The notes under the pieces were generated by a model, which searched no databases, had not been told where the DNA came from, and saw only the letters and a program-made list of their open reading frames with translations. 64,000 nt of DNA from Echinochloa phyllopogon. Lineage: Eukaryota > Streptophyta > Magnoliopsida > Poales > Poaceae. Position 1 is the first letter of the stretch. Each line of letters starts with the position of its first letter. The stretch is from the NCBI GenBank assembly GCA_033239725.1, contig BTCW01000004.1, positions 36,593,001 through 36,657,000 of the forward strand. Reading direction: 5' to 3'. Below are positions 10,668 to 22,153 of this stretch, in pieces. The position numbers were made by a program, and so were the translations under genes.

Positions 10668-13600
10668 AGGTCCCAAGTTCAAATCACTCACTAGAGATTA
10701 CTGGAATAGAAATAAGTAGATAGAGCAAAAGAGAATTATAGTATATGCACAAAAGAACAATGGAAAATAAACAGTATTGCCACTTGAATGGCTCAGATCT
10801 GCCCCAAATCAGCACAGTACTAGGTGAAAGCACCATGTAATCTCTCTCCGCTCTCTAAATGAACTTTGAAGTAGGATAATTGATTCCAATATGTACTACA
10901 ACAACACTACCCCAGCAGCAGCAGCAGCAATGACAAAATAGTTGCAGAACTGGTTACTTGTTATGGTACAAGCCATCCTAGTTTTGCAGCAAAATGAACA
11001 AAATAACAAAGGTAACGAGTAACAACAATTCAGGAATGCTAGAAAGCAATAGTTCTATGGGGCATTCGATCATCACAGCCACTGAAGAACAGTACAAAAG
11101 AATAGCAAAGTAAGAAAAATCAACGGACAAAAGTTTTTTAAAAAAATGAAAAAAATAAAGGAATGCATACAAACTACCAAAATGGATCAACAAAGCACAA
11201 ATGTAATAGTTGTGATGGCCTAAAGGTACTAATTGCCAGAAACACAATGCCTAGAATCCAAACTCACCCAGGTCCAACATAACTTAAGAAATCATTAAGA
11301 AATTTTGAGAAAAACAAAGTTAACTGAAAGTATCTTCATGGAAAGTAAACACTGGTATTGCAGCAAAGCCACTGCAAAGAATTGTAGCAGAATTAACTGC
11401 AGCAATCAGGAAACATCTCAACTTGCCAATGATCGTAAGTTCGTAACTCAAAGTTAAAACTTCATGGGTTAGACAAATGCAACAAAAGGTAAATATAAGT
11501 TAGAAAACATGTAAACAAAAAACATAAAGCAACAACATATTCAACAAAAATGAATCACATAAAATACTGCAGGTAGAAGTAAAACATTTGAGTGGGCTCA
11601 GCTTCGCCTTTGCTTGATCATATAATAGTATCCCCACCTCTTATCATCCTATCAACCTGTTATGATAAGTGGGGCTCTCCTGGTTATCACCCATGAAGAA
11701 TGGCATGACCATCCGAGGACAAAGCCATTAGCACATAGTTGAAAAGGTTTCCAAGAGAGGAGGATTCCAGTTTGATGCCCAGAGCAGCTTTGATTGCTCA
11801 AACACACTTATGTCAGACATCATTGCTGATCATCGCCCCCCATTGGAATTTTGTTTCTTCATTCTTGCAGGGAACCAACGCAAGAACTGATGGAAATTGA
11901 AACGACTTGACATATTAGTCCCACTAACATTGACCCAGGACCCAGGTTCGAATCCGGCTGGAAGGGAAGTGAAGAATGCCCCTAGAGAACAGGGTCAGCA
12001 ACCCAATACAGAATCACAGATTGGTAAAACATAACAGGAGGGCATGCAAAAGAGCATAAAAGAATACGTATATAAGAGATCAAAAGAGTACAAAACAAAA
12101 CATTTGGAGAGATCAAATCAAAGAGCAGATTAGCTGCCATATCAACTGCAACAGCGGCAAACCCCACCTTCAAATTTGCCAAGGGGTCATCTAGAAGGTT
12201 TTACGTAGCTCCCAGAGTGGGTTTTAGACGACTTTGGATTCCAGACCAATATCCAAGGTCAATCACTCTTCACAACAACCTATGTATAATGGCACATCTC
12301 GACTAAGGGGTTGTTTCAAGTAAAATTCCAATCAAATAAAAAATAGCAACCAAAAAGTGGCCAAACAAACCCCCAACTTGCAGTTCCGATCCCTTGCTGC
12401 CACCACTGGCATGCTGGCAGCTGCTCAAATGCTGAGGCTGACCCAGTATAGGACATGGGTGAACACATGTAGACCCGGTAATTTTTACAAAAAGATTCAA
12501 ACTTAGTAGGAATAATACATGTAAAATATATTTGTAACCGGGTCAGATCCAAGTGCAAATAGCTTACATTAGGGTTTAAGGTGCTCTGTTTCACACAGGA
12601 AGGGAAGAGAAGGGGTGAGCATACCTGGTGGGTGCTCGTCACCACCAAAGTGCCCGCCGAAGACATGGCAAAGGGTGGCATCGCTCCCTTAGTAGTTGCT
12701 GCCAGGAAAGGAAGACCACAAGAGAGATCTGCACTGGTTATCATTCATATGAATGACCATCCTAGGAGCAGAACCACAAGAGAGCATGAGAAAGAGCAGA
12801 GAAGGTGGGGGTGGGAGGAGTGTGACGCAGCAGGAAGGATGGCCCCGGTAAGCACAGGTCCAAGAGAGCCACTGTTAGAGAGGTCAAGATCCATCCTGAC
12901 ATAGCAATAAGAGGGCTCAGCTTCGCCTTTGATCGATCATACAAACCAAGCCCTCGCATCTCTAGCTGCACAATTATATCATCCTAATGTAAGTGGAACG
13001 GTGCTGGTTATCATATATCTGAATGACCATCCAAAGCACAGAACCACAAACAGTCAAGGATGATTAAATAGGCTTCAAGAGGGGAGAGATCAGCTCAAAT
13101 TAGATACCATAGCTGCCTTGATTGCTCAATGGCATGCAATTCAGAAAAGGTTGAACATCATCGCCCCCCCATTCACTCTATTCAAATCGAAGTTAGTAGG
13201 AAATAATACATATATATACTTGTAACAGAGTCAGATCCGAATACACAGCTTACATTAGGGTTTGGGGTGCTCTGTTTCGCACAGAAGGAAGGGAAGAGGA
13301 GTGGATGCTCATCACCGGCAAAAGGCCTGGTGAAGAAGTGGTGAAGAGCTAAGATGACAACGGTTAGGCCAATCTCGGTGCACATTTTCATTGCACAGTT
13401 GCCAAAGCTAGAAACTAGGTAACCGAGCCAAATGGGCTTCATGTGGATGAAACTCCTCTCACATGCCATGAAACTCTATCTTATCTCTCCTCTGTCAGAA
13501 ACTCTCCATGAAACCCCCATTGAGACTGGCCTTAGAAAGACGAAAAGAGAGGATAAATTATACGAATTGTACAGCAAGACAACACTGTTAATTTCAAAAT

Positions 13601-14097
13601 AGCACTAGGGCTCAGCTTCGCCTTTGCTCAATCATACAAACCAAGTCCTCACATCTCTTGCTGCACAATTACACATCCCAATGTAAGTGGAACTGCGCTG
13701 GTTATCATATATCTGAATGACCATCCTAGGCACAGAACCACAAACAATAAGGGATGGTTAAATATGCTTCAAGAGGGGAGAGCTCAGCTCAAATTAAATA
13801 CCCACAGCTGCCTTGATTGCTCAATGACATGCTATTCAGAAAAGGTTGAACATCATCGCCCCTCATCAGCACTCCATTCAACATTCAAATGTCCAGGTCT
13901 TTCCAGTGTCAGATATGGTCAATCCAAGTAAAATTTCACTTACAATGGGTGCTATGACCCAAGTCAAAAAACCACCCTTTTTCATCTCATTTCATCCCAT
14001 ATCACATCCTGATCCCATTCGCACTGCCCATCCAAATGCCACCAAGGTGGAGAGCATGAGTGGAAGGGCTAGGAACATCCAGAGCAGAGCAGACAGC
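10668..14097 (-). repeat. Cluster of diverged tandem repeats of an unrecognised minus-strand unit
   Basis: No intact gene. Segments recur several times: GGGCTCAGCTTCGCCTTTG at about 11594, 12912 and 13612; a TTACATTAGGGTTT block at about 12560 and 13250; a GATTGCTCAA...CATCGCCCC block at about 11790, 13120 and 13820. The two best copies are about 0.69-0.70 kb apart. The block 11780-12250 matches 18290-18740, and 10760-11060 matches 18850-19040. On the minus strand one block gives MSDISVFEQSKLLWA-like peptides, and another gives an LKVGFxxVAxDMAxNLL peptide in both copies. These may be relics of a duplicated gene, but I do not recognise a family. Confidence 0.55.
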
Positions 14098-14310
14098 GGG
14101 TGTGTTTAGTTCCACCGAATGATGCATGCATGTAGCATTAAATGTAGGTAAATAAAAAAACTAATCGCATAGTTTTGATGTACACGACGAGACAAATCTT
14201 TTAAACCTAGTTAGGTCATAGTAGGACAACAATTACCACAAACAAACGAAAAGCGCTACAGTGTCCACTGTTACTTTCGGACCAACTTTTACAGAGATCT
14301 AAACACACCC
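14098..14310. mobile_element. MITE (Tourist/Harbinger-like)
   Basis: 213 bp with ends GGGTGTGTTTAG and CTAAACACACCC (perfect 12-bp inverted repeat) and AGC at both flanks. The interior contains the words GCTACAGTGTC and GTGGTAATTG-type sequence on the minus strand, typical of an abundant grass MITE. A related fragment lies at 22830-22895. Confidence 0.7.
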
Positions 14311-14430
14311 AGCAGAGCAATTTTGCCACCGTAGCATTTCGTTTGTATTTATGAATAATTGTCCAACCATTGATTAATTAGGCTCAAAATGTTCATCTTG
14401 CAAAGTACACCGCACACAGAGGCAACAGCA
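14311..14430. mobile_element. Decayed MITE fragment
   Basis: CACCGTAGCATTTCGTTTGT...AATTGTCCAACCATTGATTAATTAGGCTCAAA...TTCATC resembles the same grass MITE family as the element just to the left, but without clear ends. Confidence 0.4.
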
Positions 14431-14439
14431 GGCAAAGGA

Positions 14440-15512
14440 GATCACTGCTGCGGCGGCTGTTGTAATAACAGGAATATAGAATGAATGCATCGTAACGAAT
14501 GTATATATCCATGATCCATCCATCCATGCATCCATCTCCGAATCAGAACACCGCGGCCGGCCAAACCCGAGTCGAAAGCCGCGTAAGGCACCACAACCGC
14601 ACGGCTCCCAGCCCCTGCCGCCACCGGTGCCAAGGCAATGGAACGGCGGCGAGGCGGCACCGTGCAGTTGGGACCTGAATCAACAGAGCTCATGCGAATG
14701 GCCCGCGCACAGCCTCGATTCGATCCAGGGTTGGGGTTCAGGGGGGAGTGGAATATGCAAATGTACATAAAACACATACACGAGAGAGAGAGGGGGGGTG
14801 ACGACGACGACGACGTCGACGAGGCGAGGCGAGACGGAGGAGGAGACAGAGAGCGTACCAAAACGAAATATTCATTAGAGGATGAGAATAGGAGTATGAC
14901 GAGTGCGGATAGCCTCACAACCAAGCGCTCGGAAAAATCCAGCAATGGCGGCTCAGATCCCGCGTCGCCCGACCACGCCACCCGACCAGGACCCGCCGCG
15001 GACCCGGCCCCCACGGTCCCCAACCCCAACCCCCCGCCGCCGAGGCACCGGCGCCCGCCCAAGGGCCTGCAATCCGACGCGACGCGGCGGGGCGGGGAGA
15101 GGGGTGGCCCCGGGGAGGCGTGGATCTGAGGAGGGCCGCCGGTCGGAAGCCGGGCCGGAGCCAACCGCGGCGCCCTCCATCATCGCCGCCGTGTTGCTCT
15201 CAAGGGCCGCGGGTTTCGGTGATGTGATCACTGGCCGCCGCGAGTGGGGGCAGTGGGGATTGGGGGAGGGGATTGCTGGAGTTGCTCGCTCGGCTCGCCC
15301 ACCGCCGCCCAAACGCTGTGGCCTCACACTTAAACTAACGAGTGAATGAATCTGGTCGGAGGCGGAGACGGCGAGGGTTTTGTGAGGCGTTGGGAGGAAG
15401 GAGGGCGAACCGCGGGGCCCACGCGTCCGCCGCGAGCGCTCGTGACGGACTGACGGTGATAGGGGGTGTTCCGCAATGAGGCCCAGCACTGCTCATCGAA
15501 GACTCAGCAGCC
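14440..15512 (-). pseudogene. GC-rich gene start, copy 1 (unrecognised)
   Basis: On the minus strand a GC-rich leader is followed by a frame opening MMEGAAVGSGPASDRR at about 15182 and running about 75 codons through Pro/Arg-rich sequence. The block 14930-15512 is clearly homologous to 20995-21565 plus 22733-22790, including leader and upstream flank (GTGTTCCGCAATGAG, GCTCATCGAAGACT). The peptide is not conserved between copies: indels shift the frame. It is therefore more likely a duplicated promoter/first exon or a non-coding transcript start than a working protein gene. I do not recognise the gene. Confidence 0.4.
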
Positions 15513-15559
15513 TGTGGACTTCATTTTTTCTAGGCCCAAGGTTTTTTAAGGGCTTTTCT

Positions 15560-16490
15560 AGGCCCAAGTTGCTCTCCTCGTCATAGCACAAGCTCCCCAT
15601 GAGCCGCTTGCCATCTTCTTCACCATCGCCTTCGAACGCTGCCGACCATGTAGTTCACTGACCGGCTGGGAGCCCATCGCGGTCGCCCTCGTCGTTGCCG
15701 TGCTTTGGTCCAGGGTGTTCGGCAGCGTCGCCGTGTACTGGGCGGTCATGGCGATTGCCGACCGCCATGGAAGAAAAGAAACGACCGTGTACACGCTGGT
15801 GGCGGCCTCGATCACCGAAGCCGTCGAGGCCATGCTCCGGATCGCCATCGCCAGCGGGTGCCTATGTTCGCTGCTGCTTTGCACGTGCTCGTCAAGACTC
15901 GGGACAGTGCTCGTTGCGGCACCGCTGTGGATCTGTGGTGTCATGACCCGAACTAAATAGTACTCAAATTTAAGCAGGAAAAGAGGAATTGCAGGATAAA
16001 ATGCAGTAGATAAAGGCTGGAAGATAGAGGGGAAAGTAGATAGGGTTCTAAGGTAAAGAAGAACGCGGAGAAAAAGTAACTAGCATAATATTTCATCTCA
16101 GCTGAGGTAGAACTCTAACAAGCCCACCTTGACAGTGTTACAGAAGTGACGGAATGGAATTGAAATAACGTCTATAATACGCCGTTACATGTAGTTGTAC
16201 CGATATCCTATACTTTTTACTTGCTTCTCCTTTATAGTGCCTGACACGTGGTCGCACTGATCGTGCCCTTCTTCGCGGATGTGGTGTGCTGCTCATCATC
16301 TGCAGTTCTGCACGGCCACCATGTTTCTGGTGTCGCCCACGACGTGCTTGAAAAAAATGCCTCAGCCAAAAACTACTTCATGGAGCAAGTCACCGCACCA
16401 TGTCAGCGCCAGGCACCTACGTTCGAGGAATATGAACCTAGAGACTCAGAAATACACTTTCAGGTTCATAGACCTAAGTGACACTCCCTC
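15560..16490 (+). pseudogene. Gene fragment split by a short LTR-like insertion
   Basis: A GC-rich coding-like stretch (15600-15938) gives a hydrophobic frame, VAVALVVAVLWSRVFGS..., followed by ITEAVEAMLRIAIAS, suggestive of membrane segments. It is interrupted at 15939 by a 308-bp insertion and resumes at about 16247 with coding-like composition. No start codon in good context and no recognised family. It may be a captured host gene piece. Confidence 0.35.
15939..16246. mobile_element. Possible solo LTR or short retroelement
   Basis: 308 bp with TGTCATGACC at the left and GCCTGACA at the right (TG...CA termini), flanked by TGTGG (15934-15938) and CGTGG (16247-16251), a 5-bp duplication with one mismatch. 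It is AT-rich inside a GC-rich coding-like stretch. No internal domain is seen. Confidence 0.5.
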
Positions 16491-16510
16491 CTCTAGTGCA
16501 ATGCTTATAA

Positions 16511-17587
16511 GGGCACGTACAACGGGCGTAGACAGCGAATGTTTTTTTTTGCAGAAACACCCCCGCGCGATTGGATCGAGGCGAGGCCGTCGTCTCGCTC
16601 GACGAGTCGAGAGCGTGCTCCCAGGCCACGCGACGACGATGAACAGCGTTGTACGGCTGGTTGCGGGGAGACGACGGCAGTGCGGGATCAGCTACGCGCG
16701 AGGGGGATTTGTTTGGCGCCAACACTCGCGCCAAGGGCAGCAAGGCGCTCGACGCCGGCGGACTTCCACTTTGGCGGAGGAGAGCTCGGACGCCGGCCGC
16801 CGCGTAAGCCGCATGGGCCGCCGGCCGCCGCACGCCTCAGCCCCACCGCGGCTGCCGCTCGCCGCCGTCGAGGCCTCCAAGGGTTGGCGTTTCGCGCGGC
16901 GCCACGACCCGGCGCTGGAGCTGGAGCTCCTGCAGCTGCTGCTCATGCCCCCACCCGAGCTCCTGAAGATGGACGCCCTCGACCGCATCTTCGCCGGCGA
17001 TGGCAAGCCGTGCGCCAAGGACGACGACGACGCCACATGCCGGGGCCTGCGGCTGCTCATGCCCCACCCGAGCTCCTCTGCACCATGATTTGCCCGCACA
17101 AGCTCCTCCGCACCATGGATTCGCTCGGGTGGATGATTTGCTCGGGTGGATGAGCTCCTCTATCGGACAGGGAGTCGCAGAGGAGTCGTCAGGGGGATAC
17201 GGGAGGAAGAGAAGCTTCTCGTTCGTGAGGAGAGGGGATCCGAGCAGAGGATAAGGTTGATGTTTTTGCAAAAAGAACCCCCCCAAAAAAAACGTAATTT
17301 TTGTACGAATTTATGTGTCTTGCATATTTTACATTTAACCCCCTGAAATGACTAGATAATTATTATATACATGTTCATTTTACGAGTCATGTGGAATATT
17401 TGAATGTATTGTGGATTGTCTCATATGTGCAATAAAATGACTAAAACGATCAAGTATGCACTAGATCATGATTTGTGTGTCAAAGGATGAATTAAACACC
17501 CTACAGACAGCCAAACAGACGACCCATTGTACAAGCTGTCTGTTTATGTAAAAAGACAGCAAGCTGTCTACACTGTTGTACTTGCCC
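16511..17587. mobile_element. Gene-capturing DNA transposon (Harbinger-type ends)
   Basis: 1,077 bp. The left end GGGCACGTACAACGGGCGTA and the reverse complement of the right end (GGGCAAGTACAACAGTGTAG) are inverted repeats followed by GACAGC on both sides. TAA lies at both flanks (16508-16510, 17588-17590), the target duplication usual for PIF/Harbinger. The middle (about 16560-17250) is very GC-rich with long overlapping open frames, unlike the AT-rich ends, as expected for captured host exon sequence. The best plus frame contains LELELLQLLLMPPPELLKM. I cannot name the donor gene. Confidence 0.6.
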
Positions 17588-17590
17588 TAA

Positions 17591-20500
17591 GCAAATATAG
17601 CCTTACAGAAAACTAGTAACTGGCCACTCGGTAGATGCAAGACCTGCAAATCATGGGAGCAACCAATGGATTTACTAACATATTCAGTGCATATCTTTAT
17701 AGTTATAAAACTGGTATCTCCAACTGCATGTCTTGCTAAACGACCAATCAAGAAACCAGAACAAAGAAGGCTTTCATGTCCTACAGAGGCAAGAAAAACA
17801 GAGCTCGATTATATAAATGGTAATCTACAGCAAAAGCTTGCTTCAAGCTGCCGATTGCAGACGGCAAGGATAGTCAGTGCCTCAATGACAATGACACAGC
17901 ATATATCAGCAGGCAACATGTGACCATCAACGAGTTGTTTTCGTAAAAGAAAATGCCCTAAAATATACAGAAATAATATTCAAACAGACAGCAAAATCTA
18001 AGGCAAAACTAAAGTATGCACCATCCGGGACAGTAAAATTAAAATGATCAGAACTCATGTCAAGACAGAATAATAAGTTTCCATCAAAAGTTAACTACAA
18101 ATTTCATGACAGTTTCATAGGACACAGCGAGATGCTAAAAATAAGTAAGCCTCAGATGACATTTATCAATCAGCATCTAAGTTTCGCTCATGACTAGATC
18201 AATCAAACAATGATCAATGTCAGAACAGTAAAAGCAGCTTAATCATAACTCACCAAGGCATCAACAATCTCTTCAACTGTTTCATGGCCCACAACAGCTT
18301 TGATTGCTCAAAGGTGCTTATGTCAGCCATGATTGTTGATCATCGCCCCTTTGGGATTTCATTTCATCATTCTTGGGGGAAGAAGCAGGAACTGGTAAGA
18401 TGGAACTGACTTGATGTCATTCCCACAAACATTTACCCAGGTCCCAGGTTCAAATTGAGCAGGAAGGCAAATGAAGAACACCCTAGAGATCAGGGTCAGC
18501 AACACAAGAAAATCACAGATTGGTAGAGCATCAATAGGACATGCCAAAGAGCAAAAAAAGGAATAATAATAATAAGCTGATAACAGCTCAAAAAAGTACA
18601 GAACAGAATACAAGTTTGAAGCAATTCAATGAGCAGATTAGTTGCCATATCAGATGCAACATCGGTAAAACCAACCTTCAAAACCAACCAAGCTGTCTAG
18701 AAGGGGTTTTGAATAGTGCGGAGAGCGGGTTAGATGGTAGATTCCCAAATCCAGGGTCAAACCATGGCACAAGTCAGCATGATCGGTCATCGAAAGACTC
18801 CAGAAACACAAGGGGTTATTCAGACAATACTCCAAGAAAGAAAAAGAGGTCACTTGAGTGGCTCAGATTTACCCATTATCAGCATGATAACTGCAACTTA
18901 TAGTGGAAGTTCAATGCAATCTCTCTCTCTCTCTCTCTCTAATGGGAATAGAACTGGCCGCAGAACTGGTTGCTTGTTCTGGTACAAGCCATCCTAGTTA
19001 AGCAGCAAACAGACCAAAATATCCCAGGTACCAGCTCAGGAGATGTTGAAGTGCAGAAGCTCTCTAATGGGAAGTTGAATCATCATAGCCACTCAAGAGT
19101 AGTACAAAAAAAAAGTCAAAGCCATAAACCATAAAATTCGTCCACTCACAGTACAACCCCACACCACCACCCGAGTCAGTTTTCACCTCATGCTGTTACC
19201 ACTATTCCGCTGGTGGTTGCTCAAGAGAGCATCCATGCCAATGTGTCGCGACACAAAGGGTGGGCCCAATAGAGGTGGAGGTCCAAGGTGGCTGCTGGCT
19301 AGGTGGACGGTGACAAGTTGGATGGCCAGGTTTAAGCCACAACCTCAATGAATTTCACCAGGCAGAGAAGGGCTGGGGAGTCAGTGGCAGACCCACGCCC
19401 CGGCCCTCACTGACATCACCAGTCCGCAACAAACTAAACGGTAGGGAGGGAGGGAGTTTTGAAAACAAAATGAGCAAATACAAGGAATCGACTAGTCAAG
19501 ATAGACCACCGCTCCACACCAACAGTGCCCAGAAAAATGTTGTGGTCCCATGAATACCGGGGCATTGGTCAAGGCATGTTCCGCCTGGAAGTGGCGCAGA
19601 GAGGAGAGCCTATCAAGATATGAAGAAGGCAGCATGCATGGGAGTGGAACCTGGTTGATGAGGAGCGAGGCCAATGGCAGCTACCACCACACACAGCCAA
19701 GTACGCCATCGGCAGCTGCCCGAGGAGGCCTCCCAGCCAATGTGTTGCTGAGCTGCAGGAGGTAGCGATTGGCAGCTGCAGGAGGTAGCGATTGGCCTAC
19801 GCCAAAATCAACGGCACCATTCCTCACGAACGCATCACCAGAGGTCATGGGTTCGATCCCTCGCGGTCATCAGCCACCACGGATGGTGCAGACAGTGGAT
19901 CCACATGCAGTGGCCTCGCTCCACTTCAAGAGTTTTGTCCTGAGCTCAATATGCAATGCATGGTTTTGTGCAGGAGGGTAGGATGGCGTTGCTATGCAAC
20001 CACAGCATTGGGGCATGGAGCCTTTTTCTTTGCTTTGCTTTGCTTTTTCCTTTTTTAAGGTGAGCTCTTCGGACATGAGATTCAAAAGCAATGCATTCAG
20101 GGGTTTCTCCATTGCTTATCATGCCAAATTCAGACCAAGGCCCTGTTTCTTTAGCTGAAGCGCAAGTAGACCTGCATTAGAATTTTTTTTTCCTGAGGCG
20201 AGACTTAGAATTGTGGCAATGTCAGACAAGCATACAGTTCAGACGAGAATTCAACAAAAGAAATGCAGATGCTCCCCTCAGAAAAGGCAGAAATACTGAA
20301 GCAGATATGTAAAAAAGAATCACACTGTCAAATTGTGATGCCTTTTCTGAACTAACATTTAACGGATTTCAGGAAATTTCACATCTTAGCGGTAATCAAA
20401 GTAACATAGCAGCAGTAATGAGGGTACAAACATCTTAGCAGTGACTGGAGAAGGGTAAAGTTGATGCTTACTGGCATGGCACCATCGGTTACCGATTTCT

Positions 20501-20600
20501 TTGTTGAGGTGCAACGGCGGGGGGGCGCCAACCTGTGCCGCTTGCGGCTTCAGGTCGCTAGCGCCAGCCGGTGCTTGCCAGAAATAAATAAAGGCAGGGT
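17591..20600 (-). repeat. Second copy region of the unrecognised repeated unit
   Basis: No intact gene. 18290-18740 matches 11780-12250 and 18850-19040 matches 10760-11060, but in the opposite relative order, so the two regions are not a simple tandem duplication. A minus-strand exon-like piece near 18240-18340 gives MADISTFEQSKLLWA, followed by a plausible GTGAGT donor on that strand at about 18255. A CT microsatellite lies at 18919-18940. 19140-20460 shows nothing recognised. Confidence 0.5.
18919..18940 (+). repeat. (CT)n microsatellite
   Basis: An uninterrupted run of about eleven TC/CT dinucleotides. Confidence 0.9.
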
Positions 20601-20615
20601 CTCTCTTCTAGGGAT

Positions 20616-20803
20616 CTCTTCTACCTCCGTCCGAGCCAGCAACCTAGCAGCCGCCGCCGCGCCATTCACTCATCCAGGAGGGCTGACGGAGCTCGGAAAC
20701 TCACAAGAGCTCTTCTACCTCCGTCCGAGCCAGCAACCTAGCAGCCGCCGCCGCGCCATTCACTCATCCAGGAGGGCTGACGGAGCTCGGAAACTCACAA
20801 GAG
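20616..20803 (+). repeat. 94-bp tandem duplication
   Basis: Two adjacent near-identical copies (20616-20709 and 20710-20803), each beginning CTCTTCTACCTCCGTCCGAG and ending GGAAACTCACAAGAG. GC-rich, close to the second gene-start copy. Confidence 0.85.
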
Positions 20804-20989
20804 AAGAAGGGGAGGTACTCGTGCAATTCCAGATCGAGCTGGGGCGACTGCCCCAGCTCGCCCCAACGTGGATCCGCCAGTGAATATATACATACACACC
20901 ACAAACGCAAGCGAGCCAGAGAGAGAAGGACGACGACGAGGAGAGGCAGAGGGGGAGGAGACAGAGCGTACCGAAAGCCCGAAACGAAA

Positions 20990-21565
20990 CATTCGCAACC
21001 AAGCGCTCGGAAAAGATCCATCAATGGCGGCTCAGATCCCGCGTTGCCCGACCACGGTCCCCAACCCCAACCCCACCGGCCACCGCGCACCCCGCCCCCA
21101 CGGTCCCCAACCCCAACCCCCGCCGCCGAAGCACCGTCGCAATCCGACGCGGCGCAGTGGGGCGAGGGGAAGGGTAGCCCCGGTGAGGCGTGGATCCGAG
21201 GCGGGCGCTGCTCGGGAACCGGGCCGGCGCAACCGCCGCGCCCTTCCTCATCGCCGCCTTATTTCCCCCAGGGTTCGGTGTTGTGATCACCGGTCGCCGC
21301 GCGTGGGAGCAAGCGGCAGCAATGGCAGGGGTGTATGATACAATCAAACAAACAATGCACCGGGCATAGAGCGCTCGCTTCGCATGCGCCGCCGCCGCCG
21401 CCCACACGCGGTGGCCTCACACTTAAAACTAACGAGTGAATGAGTAATCTTGGTCGGAGACGGCGAGGTTTTGTGCGGGGTTGGGAGGTGACGCATTGCG
21501 GGGCCCACACGAATCCGCTGCGATTGAGCTAGCGCTCGTGACGAGAGGCGTGGTGTGTGTTCCGC
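20990..21565 (-). pseudogene. GC-rich gene start, copy 2 (unrecognised)
   Basis: Homologous to 14930-15474: both share ATGGCGGCTCAGATCCCGCG (plus strand), the CGCTTGGTTG-type block and the same leader. The minus-strand frame opens MRKGAAVAPARFPSSARL at about 21253 and differs from copy 1 by indels. Its upstream flank is split by the Pack-MULE at 21566 and continues at 22733. Not recognised, and possibly a duplicated promoter/first exon. Confidence 0.4.
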
Positions 21566-21939
21566 GGGATATTTAATTATTTGCCATCGTCACGGGAGGC
21601 ACTTCTTGAGAAGCTAGTTTTGCGCTGGCCAACATAGAATTATCATTTTTGCGCTGGGCCTCCCCACCATTTACCACTTTTGCTGACGTGGCACGCCAGG
21701 TTCGTCACGCCAGGTTGGACCGCCAGCGTGGAGACGTCATGGACAAAGACTATGCTGCCCATGCGCTTCTTCTTCCTTGGTTTCTCCTCCATGTTTGCTG
21801 CTCTTATCGATCTCTCTCTCCACCGAAAAACAAAGCAAGTAGCAGCTCAATTCTTTCCCACGCAAGAGGTGAAGAAAATCCACGAGCTCGCCCTCTTCTT
21901 CTTCATTTTTGTTCTTGTGGTTTTGGACGCACACATGCA

Positions 21940-22008
21940 GCGTTGCAGCTGCACCCGGACAAGAACAGGCACCCCAAGGCGGAGGTCGCGTTCAAGATCG
22001 TCTCCGAG
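21940..22008 (+). pseudogene. Captured DnaJ (J-domain) exon fragment
   Basis: The frame reads ALQLHPDKNRHPKAEVAFKI, then VSE. It covers the HPD motif and helix III start of a plant J-domain protein, an Hsp70 co-chaperone. A TGCAG acceptor-like sequence precedes it and GAG|GTGACG looks like a donor after it, so the capture was probably from genomic DNA. Only about 23 residues of the roughly 70-residue J domain are present, so it cannot function alone. Confidence 0.75.
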
Positions 22009-22153
22009 GTGACGACGCTGCTCTCTGTCTCTCCACACGTTCTTCCCCATTTCTAAATTCCTGTCGCATCGGGTCGGGTCCCCGGCCGTCTCAATCCTCG
22101 CGATTGCTTTCGCCTCCTTTATTTCAAATCTCTCCTGCCTTTCCGCTGCCGTC

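Noticed and set aside
11945..11957. GGTTCGAATCC, a perfect tRNA B-box word
   Set aside because: No acceptor stem, anticodon arm or A box fits around it, and the homologous copy near 18440 has lost the word.
13090..13170. C/D box snoRNA (GATGATG ... TCTGA on the minus strand)
   Set aside because: The boxes are about ten bases apart with no terminal stem, and other copies of the repeat do not keep them.
14638..15129. 163-aa and overlapping plus-strand frames in GC-rich DNA
   Set aside because: Long frames on all strands are expected at this GC content. The duplicated copy does not keep the frame.
19780..19870. Possible tRNA (TAGCGATTGGCCTACGCC ... GGTTCGATCCC)
   Set aside because: The arms do not pair into a cloverleaf and no anticodon loop is found. 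Probably chance or a tRNA-derived SINE remnant.
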